From NCBI GenBank assembly GCA_963756605.1, contig CAVWOT010000015.1:186001-250000 (forward strand): a stretch of DNA of 64,000 bases, in the 5' to 3' direction. Position numbers and translations under genes: made by a program. Below the pieces are notes generated by a model. It worked only from the letters and a program-made list of their open reading frames with translations. It was not told the origin of the DNA and did not search any database. This DNA comes from Bog-159 sp963756605. Its GTDB lineage: Bacteria > Acidobacteriota > Terriglobia > Bryobacterales > Bryobacteraceae. Shown one piece after another: positions 9,189-19,091 of the stretch (positions within the stretch are counted from its first letter, which is position 1; each line of letters begins with the position of its first letter).

Positions 9189-10046
9189 CTACTGTGTCCG
9201 CACTCTAACGCGCATCGAGCCCGGCACCGGCTTCTCGGAAACCACGATCATGTATCCGCCGCCGCATCCGGAATACATGGCGCCAGGGTACCGCGATTGA
9301 AACCAGGAGAGAATCCCCTTCAAATCGATGTTAATGACCGGATGCTGCACGGTATGGGGCAGAATGAGCTTCCCAACACCGCATGCAGTGGTTCATGGCG
9401 GCGCCCACACCCCGGATGTCGGTGTTCACGATGGCGTCAAAACAGTCCTTGCCGGTCTGGCCCAGTTGTGCGATCCACGCGGGATCCAGGTTTCTGGATG
9501 CCCAGGGGGCTGTAGCCGGCGGGACGCTGGTTGATGGGAACCAGATGGAAAACCTGCTCCACCCATCGTGCAATCTCCGGCTCGCGGTTGGATTCGACAT
9601 GCGCGGGAAATCGTCCGCCTTCGACGGCCGCATCGTAGTCGAGTCTGCTCACGCCCGAATAGACCAGGCCAATCATGTCCTGCGAGCCGGATGGCTCGTC
9701 CTTCCCGTCATTCTCCGCCCAGTACAACTCGCGGACTAGATCCGCGCGGGGCCGGTTCGGGAGCACGCCGTTCCACAAGCGGGTAGCGATCCGGCGCGTG
9801 CTGCTGGCCATGCCGCAGCGATCCATAAACCAGCAAGCCGGCTCCAGACGCCACCACCACCATGGATCCGGGAGGATCCGGATTGTGCCTGGAGATGAAC
9901 GGCTGGTCGATCCACCCGCCCGCGAGCGCCATGCGATGAGGGATGTCGCTGGCGATGAAATCGATATCCGCGCTCTCGGCCCCGCTATGCCGGTCTTCCG
10001 GCAGCGTCTCAGCCGAAGCAGTCGGGGCGGTCGCGGGAGGTTGCAC
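9189..10046 (-). pseudogene. GHMP-family sugar kinase, frame broken three times
   Basis: Joining three frames gives one protein of about 285 residues. The N-terminal part ends IPHRMALAGGWIDQPF (the AGGxxD motif of sugar GHMP kinases), then comes a DRCGMASSTR segment in the position of the GLGSS ATP loop and SGSQDMIGLVY resembling the GKQDQ motif. The C-terminal YSGCGGGYMIVV is the final glycine-rich motif, ending at a TAG at 9189. Breaks lie near 9855, 9492 and 9369; removing one base at each restores the reading. A GTG start at 10046 follows one base after the epimerase stop. Substrate unknown: a fucose or heptose-type sugar is plausible, and it could supply the kinase half missing from the gene at 25676. 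Confidence 0.72.
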
Positions 10047-10047
10047 G

Positions 10048-11096
10048 CTAGTCCCTCACCACGCGTTTTCCGGCCTTGCGGTCCGCGTACTGTTGCGCGA
10101 TCCACGCGTAGGTTTTTTCCATGCCAACACGCAGGGGTGTGTGGGGCTCCCAATCGAGTACGTCCCTTATAAACGTGTTGTCGCTGTTGCGCCCGGCCAC
10201 GCCTTTCGGGGCATTCAGGTCGTAAGTGTGCTGCAGCTTCACACCGGCAATAGATTCCACCATGGTTGCCAGATCGTCGATGGAGATCAATTCGCTCGAG
10301 CCGAGATTGATGGGAGTGGCAATCAGGCGCTCGCAGTGCATGATCTGGTCGATGCCGAGCACGCAATCTTCGATGAAGCAAAAGCTCCGCGTCTGAGAAC
10401 CGTCGCCCCAGATATCGATGGTGGTTTCGCCGCGGTCGAGAGCCTCGATTACCTTGCGGCTGAGCGCGGCCGGGGCCTTCTCGCGGCCTCCGAACCAGGT
10501 GCCGTGAGGGCCGTAGATATTGTGGAAGCGGGCGAAGTGGGTTTCCAGGCCCCGTTCCGACCAATACTCCTGGCAGAACATCTCCGAGATCGAGTTTCTC
10601 CCAACCGTAACCCCTCTCGGCCATGGCCGGGTATGCATCCGATTCCTTGAGCGCGCGGACATGCGGGTCGCGTTGCAGATCGGTGTTGTAGGCGCAGGCC
10701 GAAGACGAGAAGAAGTAACGCTGCGCGCCGGCGCGCCAGGCCGCCTCAATCAAGTGGGTGTTGATTAATATGCTGCGCAGGCACTCGACACGAAAGTGTT
10801 CGATGAAGCCCATGCCACCCATGTCGGCGGCCAGGTTGTATACCTCTACGGCGCCTTCGACGGCCTGGATGGCGTTATCCTTCTCGCTTAGATCCAGGCG
10901 ATAGGCATTCTACGCCGGGCACCCTCTGGTACCACTCCGGTACGGGCTTGCGGTCGATGGCTCGAATGCGGGTGTAGCCCAGATCGTGAAAGTACCGGGT
11001 GAGCCCGCCGGCGATGAAGCCGCCCGCGCCCGCGATGACGATCAGGTCGTCGTGGCCGATACTGCGTTCGATCCGTACGTCGGCGTTCTGCTTCAT
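10048..11096 (-). pseudogene. GDP-mannose 3,5-epimerase-like NAD-dependent epimerase, frame broken twice
   Basis: Three frames join into a protein of about 350 residues. The N-terminus has the Rossmann motif IAGAGGFIAG. The middle reads NLAADMGGMGF and SSSACAYN, followed by KESDAYPAMAERGYGWEK and RFHNIYGPHGTW, then GGREKAPAA. These match GDP-mannose 3,5-epimerase, including the catalytic Cys in SSACAY, Tyr/Lys in YGWEK and Lys in REKAPA. The product would be GDP-L-galactose, a close relative of GDP-L-fucose. Breaks lie near 10902 and 10591, each fixed by deleting one base. An operator-like site is just upstream (11115-11137). It heads the operon running to 7875. Confidence 0.8.
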
Positions 11097-11114
11097 AAAG
11101 GGGTATCGGCCTGA

Positions 11115-11137
11115 TTAACGTTAAAGTAATCGTTAAT
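11115..11137 (-). promoter_or_regulatory. LacI-type operator candidate upstream of epimerase operon
   Basis: The perfect 10-base palindrome TTAACGTTAA (11115-11124) is followed by TAATCGTTAAT (11127-11137). Both centre on CG, as LacI-family operators do. Similar sequences lie before the fucosidases, the TonB receptor and the LacI gene. The site is 19-41 bases before the epimerase start. Confidence 0.5.
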
Positions 11138-11164
11138 AATCGTAACCTGGAGAGCTTGCTTCAG

Positions 11165-12769
11165 TCAATCCGCGGGACTGCCGGCACTCCGTTTCCGGCT
11201 GGCAGGCTCGATCTTAAACACCCAGGCAAATTCTCCCGTTCGCTGCGCGGGCATCTCGATCTCCAAACCCGCATTATCGCGCGTCCATTTCAGTTTATCG
11301 CGGGAGCCGAGCAATTGAACGCCGGCGATTTCCGATGGCATCACCTGGGACCCTCGGCCCAGGGATTGGATTCTGATTTTGCCGTCGGCAGGCCAGCCTA
11401 ACGTGGTGGCATATAGCAGACCGTCGCGGGTAGTGAACCGGATATCCTGGCTGGTATAGGGTTTCGTAGCCGTGTCATGGAAAGAACCGCCCACGACTTT
11501 CGTGGGCCCTTCGCCGGAGATTTTCCAGGGCCTTGTGCCGTAAATCGCTTCGCCGTTGACGGTGAGCCACCGGCCCATGGCCAGCAATACATTTTGCGCC
11601 TGCTCGGGAATGGTGCCGTCTGATTTGGGCCCTACATTCAGTAGCAGAGCGCCATTCTTGCTGACGATGTCGACGAGTTGCTGGACCAGCGATTCCGGTG
11701 AGCGGAACGTATCGTGGTCGATGTATCCCCATGACTTGATACTCACCGAAGTGTCCGTCTGCCAGAACCGCGGCAGAATCTGTTCCGATTGACCGCGCTC
11801 GATATCCAAAACGGCGGCTTCCGGCGGAAAGGATTCGAGTTTGTAATTGATGGCGGCGGTGGAGCCGCGGCGCGCGGCATCGTTGTAATAGAACGCCGCC
11901 ATCCGCTGCAGGTACGGCGCAAACTCTTTGGTCTCGATCCACCAGTCGAACCACACGATCTCCGGTTGATATTTGTTTACCAGTTCGGCCACGCGGGCCA
12001 TCCAATCGTCCAGATACGCGGGGTCGGGATGGCCGCCCTGCCAGTGCAGTTGGTTCTTGTCGGTCACGCCGATGTGTGCGGGCCCGTAGAAGGCGGCGAA
12101 CGCGGGGTCGCGCACATCGGAGTCGATCTCCCGGCCGGTATTCAAGAAGAAATAGTGCTCGGCGCGGTGGCTGGAGACACCGAAGTGTAAGCCCGCGGCG
12201 CGCACGGCCTGCGCCAGCTCGCCGGTGGTGTCCCGGTGGGGGCCCATTTTGGCGGCGCACCAGTCGCTCAGGTCCGAGTTATACATCGCGAATCCGTCGT
12301 GATGCTCGGCGACCGGCACCACATACTTCGCGCCGGCCCTCCGGAACAGATCGGCCCACGCTTTCGCGTCGAACTTCTCGGCCTTGAACATGGGAATGAA
12401 ATCTTTGTACCCGAATTTCGTTTGCGGGCCGTAGGTGGCGACGTGATGGGCGAACTCCGGCGAGCCTTGCTGATACATGTTGCGCGGATACCATTCGTTG
12501 CCAAACGCCGGCACCGAGTAGACGCCCCAGTGGAGGAAGATGCCGAACTTGGCGTCCTGATACCAGGTGGGAACTTGGTAGTGCTTGAGGGATTCCCAGT
12601 TGGGGCGGAACGGCCCGCTCTGCCCTGTTTGATCGACCTGGCGAACTAGCGCGGCGCGCGCGGCGTCGAACTTGTGGACGGCCTTCTCCCAAATCACATC
12701 GTCGGCATTCGGCGTCTGGGCGGACGCGGTGGTGAACAGGCTGAGAAGCAGGATGGCGGGGATGCGCAT
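11165..12769 (-). CDS. Secreted GH29 alpha-L-fucosidase (1)
   Basis: A 534-residue protein with signal peptide MRIPAILLLSLFTTASAQ. The GH29 fold is clear from the segments VPTWYQDAKFGIFLHWGVYSVPAF, AGAKYVVPVAEHHDGFAMY and IVWFDWW, whose Asp is the catalytic nucleophile. NGALLLNVGPKSDGTI is another GH29 hallmark, and the C-terminus forms a beta domain. It should release terminal L-fucose from glycans in the periplasm or outside the cell. ATG 12769 is chosen for the signal peptide; the frame stays open into the upstream hairpin repeat only by chance. It is the last gene of the probable TonB-receptor operon and has its own operator-like site at 12816. Confidence 0.93.
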   Translation of the reverse strand: MRIPAILLLSLFTTASAQTPNADDVIWEKAVHKFDAARAALVRQVDQTGQSGPFRPNWESLKHYQVPTWYQDAKFGIFLHWGVYSVPAFGNEWYPRNMYQQGSPEFAHHVATYGPQTKFGYKDFIPMFKAEKFDAKAWADLFRRAGAKYVVPVAEHHDGFAMYNSDLSDWCAAKMGPHRDTTGELAQAVRAAGLHFGVSSHRAEHYFFLNTGREIDSDVRDPAFAAFYGPAHIGVTDKNQLHWQGGHPDPAYLDDWMARVAELVNKYQPEIVWFDWWIETKEFAPYLQRMAAFYYNDAARRGSTAAINYKLESFPPEAAVLDIERGQSEQILPRFWQTDTSVSIKSWGYIDHDTFRSPESLVQQLVDIVSKNGALLLNVGPKSDGTIPEQAQNVLLAMGRWLTVNGEAIYGTRPWKISGEGPTKVVGGSFHDTATKPYTSQDIRFTTRDGLLYATTLGWPADGKIRIQSLGRGSQVMPSEIAGVQLLGSRDKLKWTRDNAGLEIEMPAQRTGEFAWVFKIEPASRKRSAGSPAD

Positions 12770-12815
12770 GAAGGTACCGACAGAACTATAGCATCCACCC
12801 AATAAAATCGCAACA

Positions 12816-12826
12816 GTTATCGTTGA
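12816..12826 (-). promoter_or_regulatory. LacI-type operator candidate before GH29 (1)
   Basis: GTTATCGTTGA lies between the hairpin repeat and the fucosidase start, 47-57 bases upstream of the ATG. It matches the shared core TATCGTTRA seen at 24415, 24584 and 29146. Confidence 0.45.
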
Positions 12827-12827
12827 A

Positions 12828-12916
12828 GTGGGGCAGACCTCCAGGTCTGCGCGGGTCCTCCAGGACCCGCTCGGGCCGACGTGGACGTCGGCCGCAGGAC
12901 TGGAGTCCTGCCCCAC
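12828..12916. repeat. Four-hairpin 89-bp intergenic element, copy 2
   Basis: The outer arms GTGGG/CCCAC enclose four perfect hairpins with two-base loops: GCAGACCT-CC-AGGTCTGC, GCGGGTCCT-CC-AGGACCCGC, GCCGACGT-GG-ACGTCGGC and GCAGGACT-GG-AGTCCTGC. It sits 30 bases after the stop of the CRTAC1 gene and about 60 bases before the fucosidase start, inside a run of co-directional genes. Confidence 0.95.
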
Positions 12917-12945
12917 GAATAACCTGATGGATAGTCTAACAGCGC

Positions 12946-14697
12946 CTAGAAGTGGTGGCGCTCGACAATTCCCTTTCCCTCGCGCACCACGATCCACTGG
13001 TTAGCGTCCACGTCCTTGAGAGTCTCGATCGCGCCCTGCGGCCAACGGATGCCGACGTCGGCCTTAACCGCGGCGCCCACGCCGAAATGCACGCGAAAGT
13101 CGCCCTGGGAGATATGATAGCCCCCGCTGCGCACTTCATCGATTTGTTTGCGATGCCCCGCGGTCACCGTGATCCGTGCGCCGACTGCATCGCGTCCGGA
13201 TGCCGTCACGGCCCGCACCAGTAGAGCGTTGCCCCGCGGTCCGAAATTCTTCAACAGCGAAGGCGGTTCAAAAAGGTTGACCACCACGATCTCCTGGGAT
13301 CCATCGTTATCCAGGTCCCCGACGGCGATGCCGCGCGAGGAATGCTTGGCGGTGATACCGGGGCCGGCGGTCGCGGACATATCGAAGAACTGCCCATCAC
13401 CCCGGTTCCAGAAAAACTGGCGAGGCTGGTGAAACTCCTCGCCGAGCGTGTACTTTTCGATGAAGGGGTAGACGTGCCCATCCGCGATGAAGAGATCCTT
13501 CCAACCGTCATTGTCGACATCCAGGAAGGCGGCGCCCCATTTCACGTACTGGGTGTGCACGGCCAGGCCGGCGCGGCTGGTGACGTCGCTGAAAGTCCCG
13601 TCGCCCATGTTGCGATAGAGCGTATTGATGTCGCTTGAGAAGTTGGTTTTGAAGATGTCGAGAAAGCCGTCGCCGTCGTAATCGGCGGCCGTCGCGCCCA
13701 TGCCCGCCTGTTCGCGGCCATCCTCATTGACAGCCAGGCCGGTGATGAGTCCGGTCTCTTCGAACGTCCCATTGCGCTTGTTGTGAAAGTACAGACTCGG
13801 CGTGGAATCGCAAGTCACATAGAAGTCGGGCCATCCATCGTTGTCGAAGTCGCCGGTCAAAACAGTGAAGCCGTAATATTCGCGTGGGGTCTCGACTCCC
13901 GCCTGTTTGGTGACGTCGGTGAAATGACCGTGACCGTCGTTGTGGTACAGAGTCATGGTTTCGCCCTTCAGACCGCGCGGTCCACAGGGCACGGGAACGC
14001 CCTTCCAATTACAGCCGCTGCGGTCGCGCGGCTTGGGAGTCTCCTGGGCGTTGAAATCGATATAATTGGCGACCACCAGGTCGAGCCAACCGTCGCGATC
14101 ATAGTCGATGAAGGCGCAGCCGGTGCTCCAACGCGAGGCGGGCCGGTCGAGGCCGCGCGCGCGGGTCTCATCGCGGAACGTACCGTCGCCCATGTTGTGC
14201 AGGAATACGTTGTGGCCCCATTGGCCGATGAACAGATCCACATGGCCGTCGTTATCGGCATCGCCGGCGCACACGCCCTGTCCCCAGCCGAGGTGCCCGA
14301 TGCCGGCTTTCGCGGTGACGTCCTCAAAGCGCAGCCCGCCGAGGTTGTGATAGAGGTGCGGTGTGAGGGGCACTGGCCCCGGCTTCAGCCGATCGCCCTG
14401 GACCAGAAATATGTCCGGCAAGCCGTCGTTATCGTAATCGAAGATGGCCACGCCGGTGCCCGTGTTTTCGACTACGTAGGTCTGGTCGAGGTCTCCCGAG
14501 ACAACCACGGCGTGGAGCCCTGCTTGGGCGGCGACATCCCGGAAATCGACGGGCGGTGGCTTCATACCCGGTGGGAGTGGATGCACGGGCTGATCGGTGG
14601 CGCCAGAGGAAATCATCTGCGACAGGACCGGCACAGCCAGTGCTAAGGCGGCGGCCGCGGCGACGAACAACGCAACACGGCGCGGGGGGCGGCGCAT
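12946..14697 (-). CDS. Secreted CRTAC1-type protein (VCBS/FG-GAP repeats, ASPIC/UnbV domain) (a)
   Basis: A 583-residue protein with an N-terminal hydrophobic export signal (VALFVAAAAALALAVPVLS). It carries at least six FG-GAP/VCBS units, each with a calcium-binding DxDxDG loop (FDYDNDGLPD, GDADNDGHVD, IDYDRDGWLD, GDFDNDGWPD, ADYDGDGFLD, LDVDNDGWKD), which predicts a beta-propeller. The last 75 residues form an ASPIC/UnbV domain (GARITVTAGHRKQIDEVRSGGYHISQ). Such proteins are exported and may bind glycans or other surface partners; no enzyme activity is established. Its ATG overlaps the stop of the TPR gene (TGATG). Lysines and arginines at the N-terminus fit a Sec signal. Confidence 0.9.
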   Translation of the reverse strand: MRRPPRRVALFVAAAAALALAVPVLSQMISSGATDQPVHPLPPGMKPPPVDFRDVAAQAGLHAVVVSGDLDQTYVVENTGTGVAIFDYDNDGLPDIFLVQGDRLKPGPVPLTPHLYHNLGGLRFEDVTAKAGIGHLGWGQGVCAGDADNDGHVDLFIGQWGHNVFLHNMGDGTFRDETRARGLDRPASRWSTGCAFIDYDRDGWLDLVVANYIDFNAQETPKPRDRSGCNWKGVPVPCGPRGLKGETMTLYHNDGHGHFTDVTKQAGVETPREYYGFTVLTGDFDNDGWPDFYVTCDSTPSLYFHNKRNGTFEETGLITGLAVNEDGREQAGMGATAADYDGDGFLDIFKTNFSSDINTLYRNMGDGTFSDVTSRAGLAVHTQYVKWGAAFLDVDNDGWKDLFIADGHVYPFIEKYTLGEEFHQPRQFFWNRGDGQFFDMSATAGPGITAKHSSRGIAVGDLDNDGSQEIVVVNLFEPPSLLKNFGPRGNALLVRAVTASGRDAVGARITVTAGHRKQIDEVRSGGYHISQGDFRVHFGVGAAVKADVGIRWPQGAIETLKDVDANQWIVVREGKGIVERHHF

Positions 14698-17276
14698 CAG
14701 CGCGCCTTCCCAGGCTGAGACGGACCGCGTTGCGCACGCGCCTGCGCGATCAGGGTGAGAGCCCGCGCGATATCGGGGTCGGCGGATTTAGAAGCCTGGG
14801 CCAGGCGAAGTTCTTTTTCCCCATTGTCGATATCGCCCGTCTGGCAATCGATGAGACCCAGATTCTTGTGCAGATCCGCCTGCATAACGCAAGTGCCGCA
14901 GACCACGATGGCCTGTTTAAGCTGGCGGATGGCCTCCGGCCAGTCATGCGCCTCACTGGCCGCCCGAGCGTCGTTGGCCAGGGTACCGGCCTGATCCACG
15001 ATGCGGCGGTCCTTTTGCACCTCACTGTAACGGGCCAGCAGACGGGCGGCCTCGTCCGGATCCGACGGTTTGAGCGCGCGCGCCAGACTCCACAACGCTT
15101 GGCTGTAGGCGGGGTCAATGGCCACTGCCTCCCTCCACGCCGCGACGGCTGCGTGGGTCTGCGACTCGTGTTCGAGACTTTGCCCCAGCAAATGCCACGC
15201 CATCACATTGCGCGGCTGCAGCTTGACCACCGTCTGCAGCAACACGACAGCCTGCTGGTAGTGCCCGGCCTGTTTCTCCACTACAGCCAGGTAATAGTGC
15301 GGCTCGGGCATTTGGGGAGCGAGCCGGCATGCGGTTTCGAAGTCGGCTTGTGCCTCCGCGTTGCGGCCCAGATCGAAGAGCACGCGGCCATGGTTGAAGT
15401 GCGCCGCGGCGGAACCGGGCGCCAAGCGGACTGCTTCGCCGGTTTCAGCCAACGCTCCCGGCAGATCGTAGCTGTCGGCCAGGGCAATTGCCAGATCGAG
15501 ATGCGCGACGGCGGATCGCGGCTGGATCGCCACCACTCTGCGCAGCAGAGCGATGCCTTCGCCGCTCTTGCCCAGGCGAGCCTTGACCTTTCCGGCGGCT
15601 GCAAGCGTGGCAACGTCCTCAGGCGCCAGCTTCATAGCACTGTCGAGCTCCATTTCGGCATTGGTGAACTTCTGCTGCTGGGCCAGAATCAGCCCGAGGT
15701 TGAGATGCCCTTGGGCGTAGTTCGGGTCGTCTTCAATCGCCTGCCGAAGCAACTTCTCAGCCTCTTCGGTGCGCCCCCGGATAGCGCGAATCACGCCGAG
15801 ATTGCCGAGCGCCGAGACCAGTTGCGGGTCGTCGGCAATCGCAGCTGTGAGCCGCTTTTCAGCCTGCGCGGTATTGCCCGCGGCCATGTCGAGCCGGCCC
15901 AATTCGCCCTGCACGACTGCCAGCTTCGGATCGATGCGGGCCGCGCGTTCCAGCGCCTCCCGTTCGCCCTTAGGATCGTGTGCCGCCTCAAGAGCCAGCG
16001 CCAGGTTGTACTCGGTGCGTGCATTGCCGGGCTCGATTTCCAGCATCTGGCGATAGACTTCCGCAGCCTGCGCCGGTTGGCCGGCGAGAAGCAGTTCGTT
16101 GGCCTGGTTACCTTTCGCGGCCAACTGGTTGACCTTGAATTCGTCCGATTTGCTGGCTTTGAATCGATCTACGGCCTCGCGCGCCTTGGCGTCGTCGCCC
16201 AGCGCACGCAGAACCGCCGCCAGCTGGAATTGGGCAGAGGAGTCGGTTGGATTGAGGGCCACGGCTTTTTGCAGATGCGGGAGCGCCTCCTTCGGCCGGC
16301 CGTTCCGTGCCAGCACGAAACCCAGTTCGTAGTGCGCCTGCGCGTCGTTGGGGAGCTCGGCTACGGCCCGTTTGAGTTCCGCTTCCGCGGGTCCGTACTC
16401 GCCCAAACCTCTGTAGACCGAGCCGAGCATCAAATGGCCTTCGGGATCGGTGGCTTTGCGGTGCACGTATTCCTGCGCGTCCGCCAAGGCATCCTGAAAC
16501 GCAGACACGGTGACCAGAGCTTTCACCTTCGCCAGCAGCGCAGTGTAATCCTGCGGGTCGATGCGGACGACTTCGGTGTACTCGTCGGCGGCCTCGCGAA
16601 ACCGACCCTCGTGCGCATAGATGTTGCCGAGATTGAAGTGCGCCGATTTCATGTCCGGATGCGCCTTGACTAACGCGGCCAGGATGCCGATGGATTCATT
16701 TGCCTCGCCGCCCTGATACACGGCGATGCCCATAGACAACACTATTTCTGGTGAGTTGGGCTGGAGCGCCAGCGCCTGTTTCCAATAGCGGATCGCGGCG
16801 GCATACCGGCGCTCGGCGGCGAGCGATTGCGCCAGGCGATCCAGGGCAAAGACGGAATTCGGATCCGATTGCAACGCGTACCGGAATTCGGTTTCGGCTT
16901 CGCCCGGCTTGTCGAGATCCAGCAAGACGGATCCCAGCGAGTTGTGCGCGGCCGCCATATCGGGCTTGTAGCGCAGCGCAAGACGAAACTCAGCCGCCGC
17001 AGCCGGCAGGTGCTGCGCGCGTACCAGCGCCACGCCCAGGTCATAGTGCGCTTCCGCGGAATGCGGCTCCATCCGGACCGATTCCTTGAACGAGGCCACC
17101 GCACACTCCAGTTGGCCCTGCTCCGCAAACCACGCGCCGACTGCGTCATACACTTTGGCGGAAGGATGCTCGCGGATCGCCTGGACGCCGGAGGTAGGGG
17201 GCTTGCACGCTTCCGGCAGTTGCGCCAAGGAAGCGAAAGCACAGGCGAGAATCAACCCACAAGCCCCGATTTTCAT
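14697..17276 (-). CDS. Secreted TPR-repeat protein
   Basis: An 859-residue protein that begins with a signal peptide (MKIGACGLILACAFASLAQ). The rest is an array of tetratricopeptide repeats of 34 residues, well over a dozen, with the usual W/L-G-Y-A-F-A-P pattern (for example AHYDLGVALVRAQHLPAAAAEFRLAL and AHYELGFVLARNGRPKEALPHLQKAV). Periplasmic or outer-membrane TPR solenoids act as scaffolds. It lies between CRTAC1 genes and is translationally coupled to the downstream one, so it likely works with them as a complex. An ASPIC/UnbV protein paired with a TPR protein is a recurrent acidobacterial arrangement, as far as I know. Confidence 0.9.
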   Translation of the reverse strand: MKIGACGLILACAFASLAQLPEACKPPTSGVQAIREHPSAKVYDAVGAWFAEQGQLECAVASFKESVRMEPHSAEAHYDLGVALVRAQHLPAAAAEFRLALRYKPDMAAAHNSLGSVLLDLDKPGEAETEFRYALQSDPNSVFALDRLAQSLAAERRYAAAIRYWKQALALQPNSPEIVLSMGIAVYQGGEANESIGILAALVKAHPDMKSAHFNLGNIYAHEGRFREAADEYTEVVRIDPQDYTALLAKVKALVTVSAFQDALADAQEYVHRKATDPEGHLMLGSVYRGLGEYGPAEAELKRAVAELPNDAQAHYELGFVLARNGRPKEALPHLQKAVALNPTDSSAQFQLAAVLRALGDDAKAREAVDRFKASKSDEFKVNQLAAKGNQANELLLAGQPAQAAEVYRQMLEIEPGNARTEYNLALALEAAHDPKGEREALERAARIDPKLAVVQGELGRLDMAAGNTAQAEKRLTAAIADDPQLVSALGNLGVIRAIRGRTEEAEKLLRQAIEDDPNYAQGHLNLGLILAQQQKFTNAEMELDSAMKLAPEDVATLAAAGKVKARLGKSGEGIALLRRVVAIQPRSAVAHLDLAIALADSYDLPGALAETGEAVRLAPGSAAAHFNHGRVLFDLGRNAEAQADFETACRLAPQMPEPHYYLAVVEKQAGHYQQAVVLLQTVVKLQPRNVMAWHLLGQSLEHESQTHAAVAAWREAVAIDPAYSQALWSLARALKPSDPDEAARLLARYSEVQKDRRIVDQAGTLANDARAASEAHDWPEAIRQLKQAIVVCGTCVMQADLHKNLGLIDCQTGDIDNGEKELRLAQASKSADPDIARALTLIAQARAQRGPSQPGKAR

Positions 17277-17308
17277 GGCTGCTTGGTACCAGTATAAATT
17301 TCTCTGCA

Positions 17309-17397
17309 GTGGGGCAGAACTCCAGGTCTGCGCGGGTCCTCCAGGACCCGCTCGGGCCGACGTGGACGTCGGCCGCAGGACTGGAGTCCTGCCCCAC
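17309..17397. repeat. Four-hairpin 89-bp intergenic element, copy 3
   Basis: This copy is nearly identical to copy 2; one base in the arm of hairpin 1 differs (GCAGAACT). It abuts the stop codon of the CRTAC1 gene at 17399 and lies 32 bases upstream of the TPR start at 17276. Confidence 0.95.
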
Positions 17398-17398
17398 G

Positions 17399-19090
17399 TT
17401 ACGGCTCCGTCACGGCCACGATCCGGTCGGCTTTCACATCCCGCAGCGACTGGCGCACTCCGGATGGCCAGCGGATCTGGATCTCGCCGGCGGCCGCGAA
17501 TCGTCCCAGCCCGAAGTGCACCCGCGGATCGCTGGATGCCGCATATCCGGTGCTGGTGGTCACCTCGTTGTATTGGCTCTGGCCGTCGCCGGTAGTGACA
17601 CGGATCTGCGCCCCGATTCCCATCCGGTTGCTCTTCGTGCCGGTGAGTTTCAGCAGCAGCCAGTGGTTGTGGTTTTCAGATATGTTGCGGAACACCTGGA
17701 CCGGGCCGCGCAGTTGGGTCACCACCAGATCGATGCGGCCATCGTTGTCGAGATCGCCATACGCCAGCCCGCGGTGGGGCGCCGCGCGAGTGAAATCCAC
17801 GCCTGCGCCGTCACTCACATCTTCGAACTGCCCGTTGCCCCGATTGCGGAAAACCGCGTTCGGTTCGGCATAATGAAAATGTTTCGATACGGCGTCGATG
17901 TCGTCCATCACATTGCCGCGCGCCACGAATAGATCTTTCCAACCGTCATTATCCAGATCGGCGGCTCCATTCGACCAACCGGACATTTCCCGCGTCAACT
18001 GCGCCAGCCGGCTGGTCTGGGTCACATTGATGAATTGTCCGCCGCCGCGGTTCCGGAAAAGTGGGAACGTCTCGTTCTCGATGGCGGTGTGCCAGATGTC
18101 CGGCAATCCGTCGTTATCCACATCGCGAAAGTCCGCACCCATGCCCGCGAGTTGGTTGCCGTCCTCGTTATACGCCACGCCGGCAGCAAACGCGGCCTCC
18201 TCGAACTTCTTGCCGCGCAGGTTGTGGAAGAGCAGATTCGGATTGTTGTCGTTGGCCACGAAGACATCCATAAATCCGTCGCCATCATAATCGGCAAACA
18301 CCACCCCCATCCCCTTTCCCTCGATGGCGGAGATACCGGTCTCGGCCGAGACATCCGTGAAGGTGCCGTCCCCGTTGTTGCGATAGAGCGTATTCGGAAG
18401 CGGCGCGAAGCTCTTGGGATGGCAATAGCCCCGCCCGTTGATTCCCATGCAAGCAGGCTCATGCCCGGGGTCCCACTGGCAGTAGTTGGAGACGAAAAGG
18501 TCCAGTAGGCCGTCATTGTTGTAGTCGAACCAGCCGGCCGAAATCGACCACATCTTGCGGCCCTTCAGCATAGCGCCGCCGACGCCCGCCTTCGCCGTTA
18601 CGTCAGTGAATGTGCCGTCGCCGTTGTTGTGGAAAAGCTGATTCCCATTGACGTTGGCGAGGAAAATATCAGGCCGCCCGTCGTTATCGTAGTCGCCTAC
18701 CGCCACTCCCATGCCGTAACCGGCTCCCGCCACGCCGGCGTGCTCCGTTACGTCAGTGAAAGTGCCGTTGCCGTTGTTATGAAAAAGGCGATTGTAGTAC
18801 TTCGGCGCGGTCTTCACCAGCGACGGCATCTCGGCGCCGTTCACCAGGTAGATGTCGAGCAGGCCATCGCCATCGTAATCGAGCAAGGCGACTCCGCCCG
18901 GCATAGTCTCGGGTTGATGCTTCTCCGGAGTCGCACAGTTCTCGGTTACAAAGTGAACCCCAGCCGAATCGGCGATGTCTTTGAATCGGATCGGGCCCGG
19001 TGGCGGAGCGGTTGCCCGGACCGCCCACGCGCCTGCGGCCAGAACTCCCATGATGGGCAACCAGCCGGGCAGCCAACGCGTCACGAACAT
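17399..19090 (-). CDS. Secreted CRTAC1-type protein (VCBS/FG-GAP repeats, ASPIC/UnbV domain) (b)
   Basis: A 563-residue protein with an N-terminal signal or anchor (WLPIMGVLAAGAWAVRA). After RFKDIADSAGVHF come repeated FG-GAP units with DYDGDGLLD, DYDNDGRPD, DYNNDGLLD, DYDGDGFMD, DVDNDGLPD, DLDNDGWKD and DLDNDGRID loops, typical calcium-binding propeller blades. The C-terminus (GAQIRVTTGDGQSQYNEVTTSTGY) is the ASPIC/UnbV domain. It is a paralogue of the proteins encoded at 12946 and 19092. It starts one base after the stop of the upstream gene, so the two are cotranslated. A role at the cell surface alongside the TonB receptor is inference from gene order. Confidence 0.9.
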   Translation of the reverse strand: MFVTRWLPGWLPIMGVLAAGAWAVRATAPPPGPIRFKDIADSAGVHFVTENCATPEKHQPETMPGGVALLDYDGDGLLDIYLVNGAEMPSLVKTAPKYYNRLFHNNGNGTFTDVTEHAGVAGAGYGMGVAVGDYDNDGRPDIFLANVNGNQLFHNNGDGTFTDVTAKAGVGGAMLKGRKMWSISAGWFDYNNDGLLDLFVSNYCQWDPGHEPACMGINGRGYCHPKSFAPLPNTLYRNNGDGTFTDVSAETGISAIEGKGMGVVFADYDGDGFMDVFVANDNNPNLLFHNLRGKKFEEAAFAAGVAYNEDGNQLAGMGADFRDVDNDGLPDIWHTAIENETFPLFRNRGGGQFINVTQTSRLAQLTREMSGWSNGAADLDNDGWKDLFVARGNVMDDIDAVSKHFHYAEPNAVFRNRGNGQFEDVSDGAGVDFTRAAPHRGLAYGDLDNDGRIDLVVTQLRGPVQVFRNISENHNHWLLLKLTGTKSNRMGIGAQIRVTTGDGQSQYNEVTTSTGYAASSDPRVHFGLGRFAAAGEIQIRWPSGVRQSLRDVKADRIVAVTEP

Positions 19091-19091
19091 G

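Noticed and set aside
9070..9300. A small plus-strand open frame after the SDR gene
   Set aside because: Most of it is antisense to the C-terminal glycine-rich motif of the GHMP kinase.
12781..12997. N-terminal extension of the fucosidase through the hairpin repeat
   Set aside because: The downstream ATG at 12769 gives a clean signal peptide; the extension is translated repeat.
14556..16673. A 705-codon plus-strand open frame over the TPR gene
   Set aside because: The repeated TPR sequence on the minus strand explains the long antisense frame; it has no recognisable fold.
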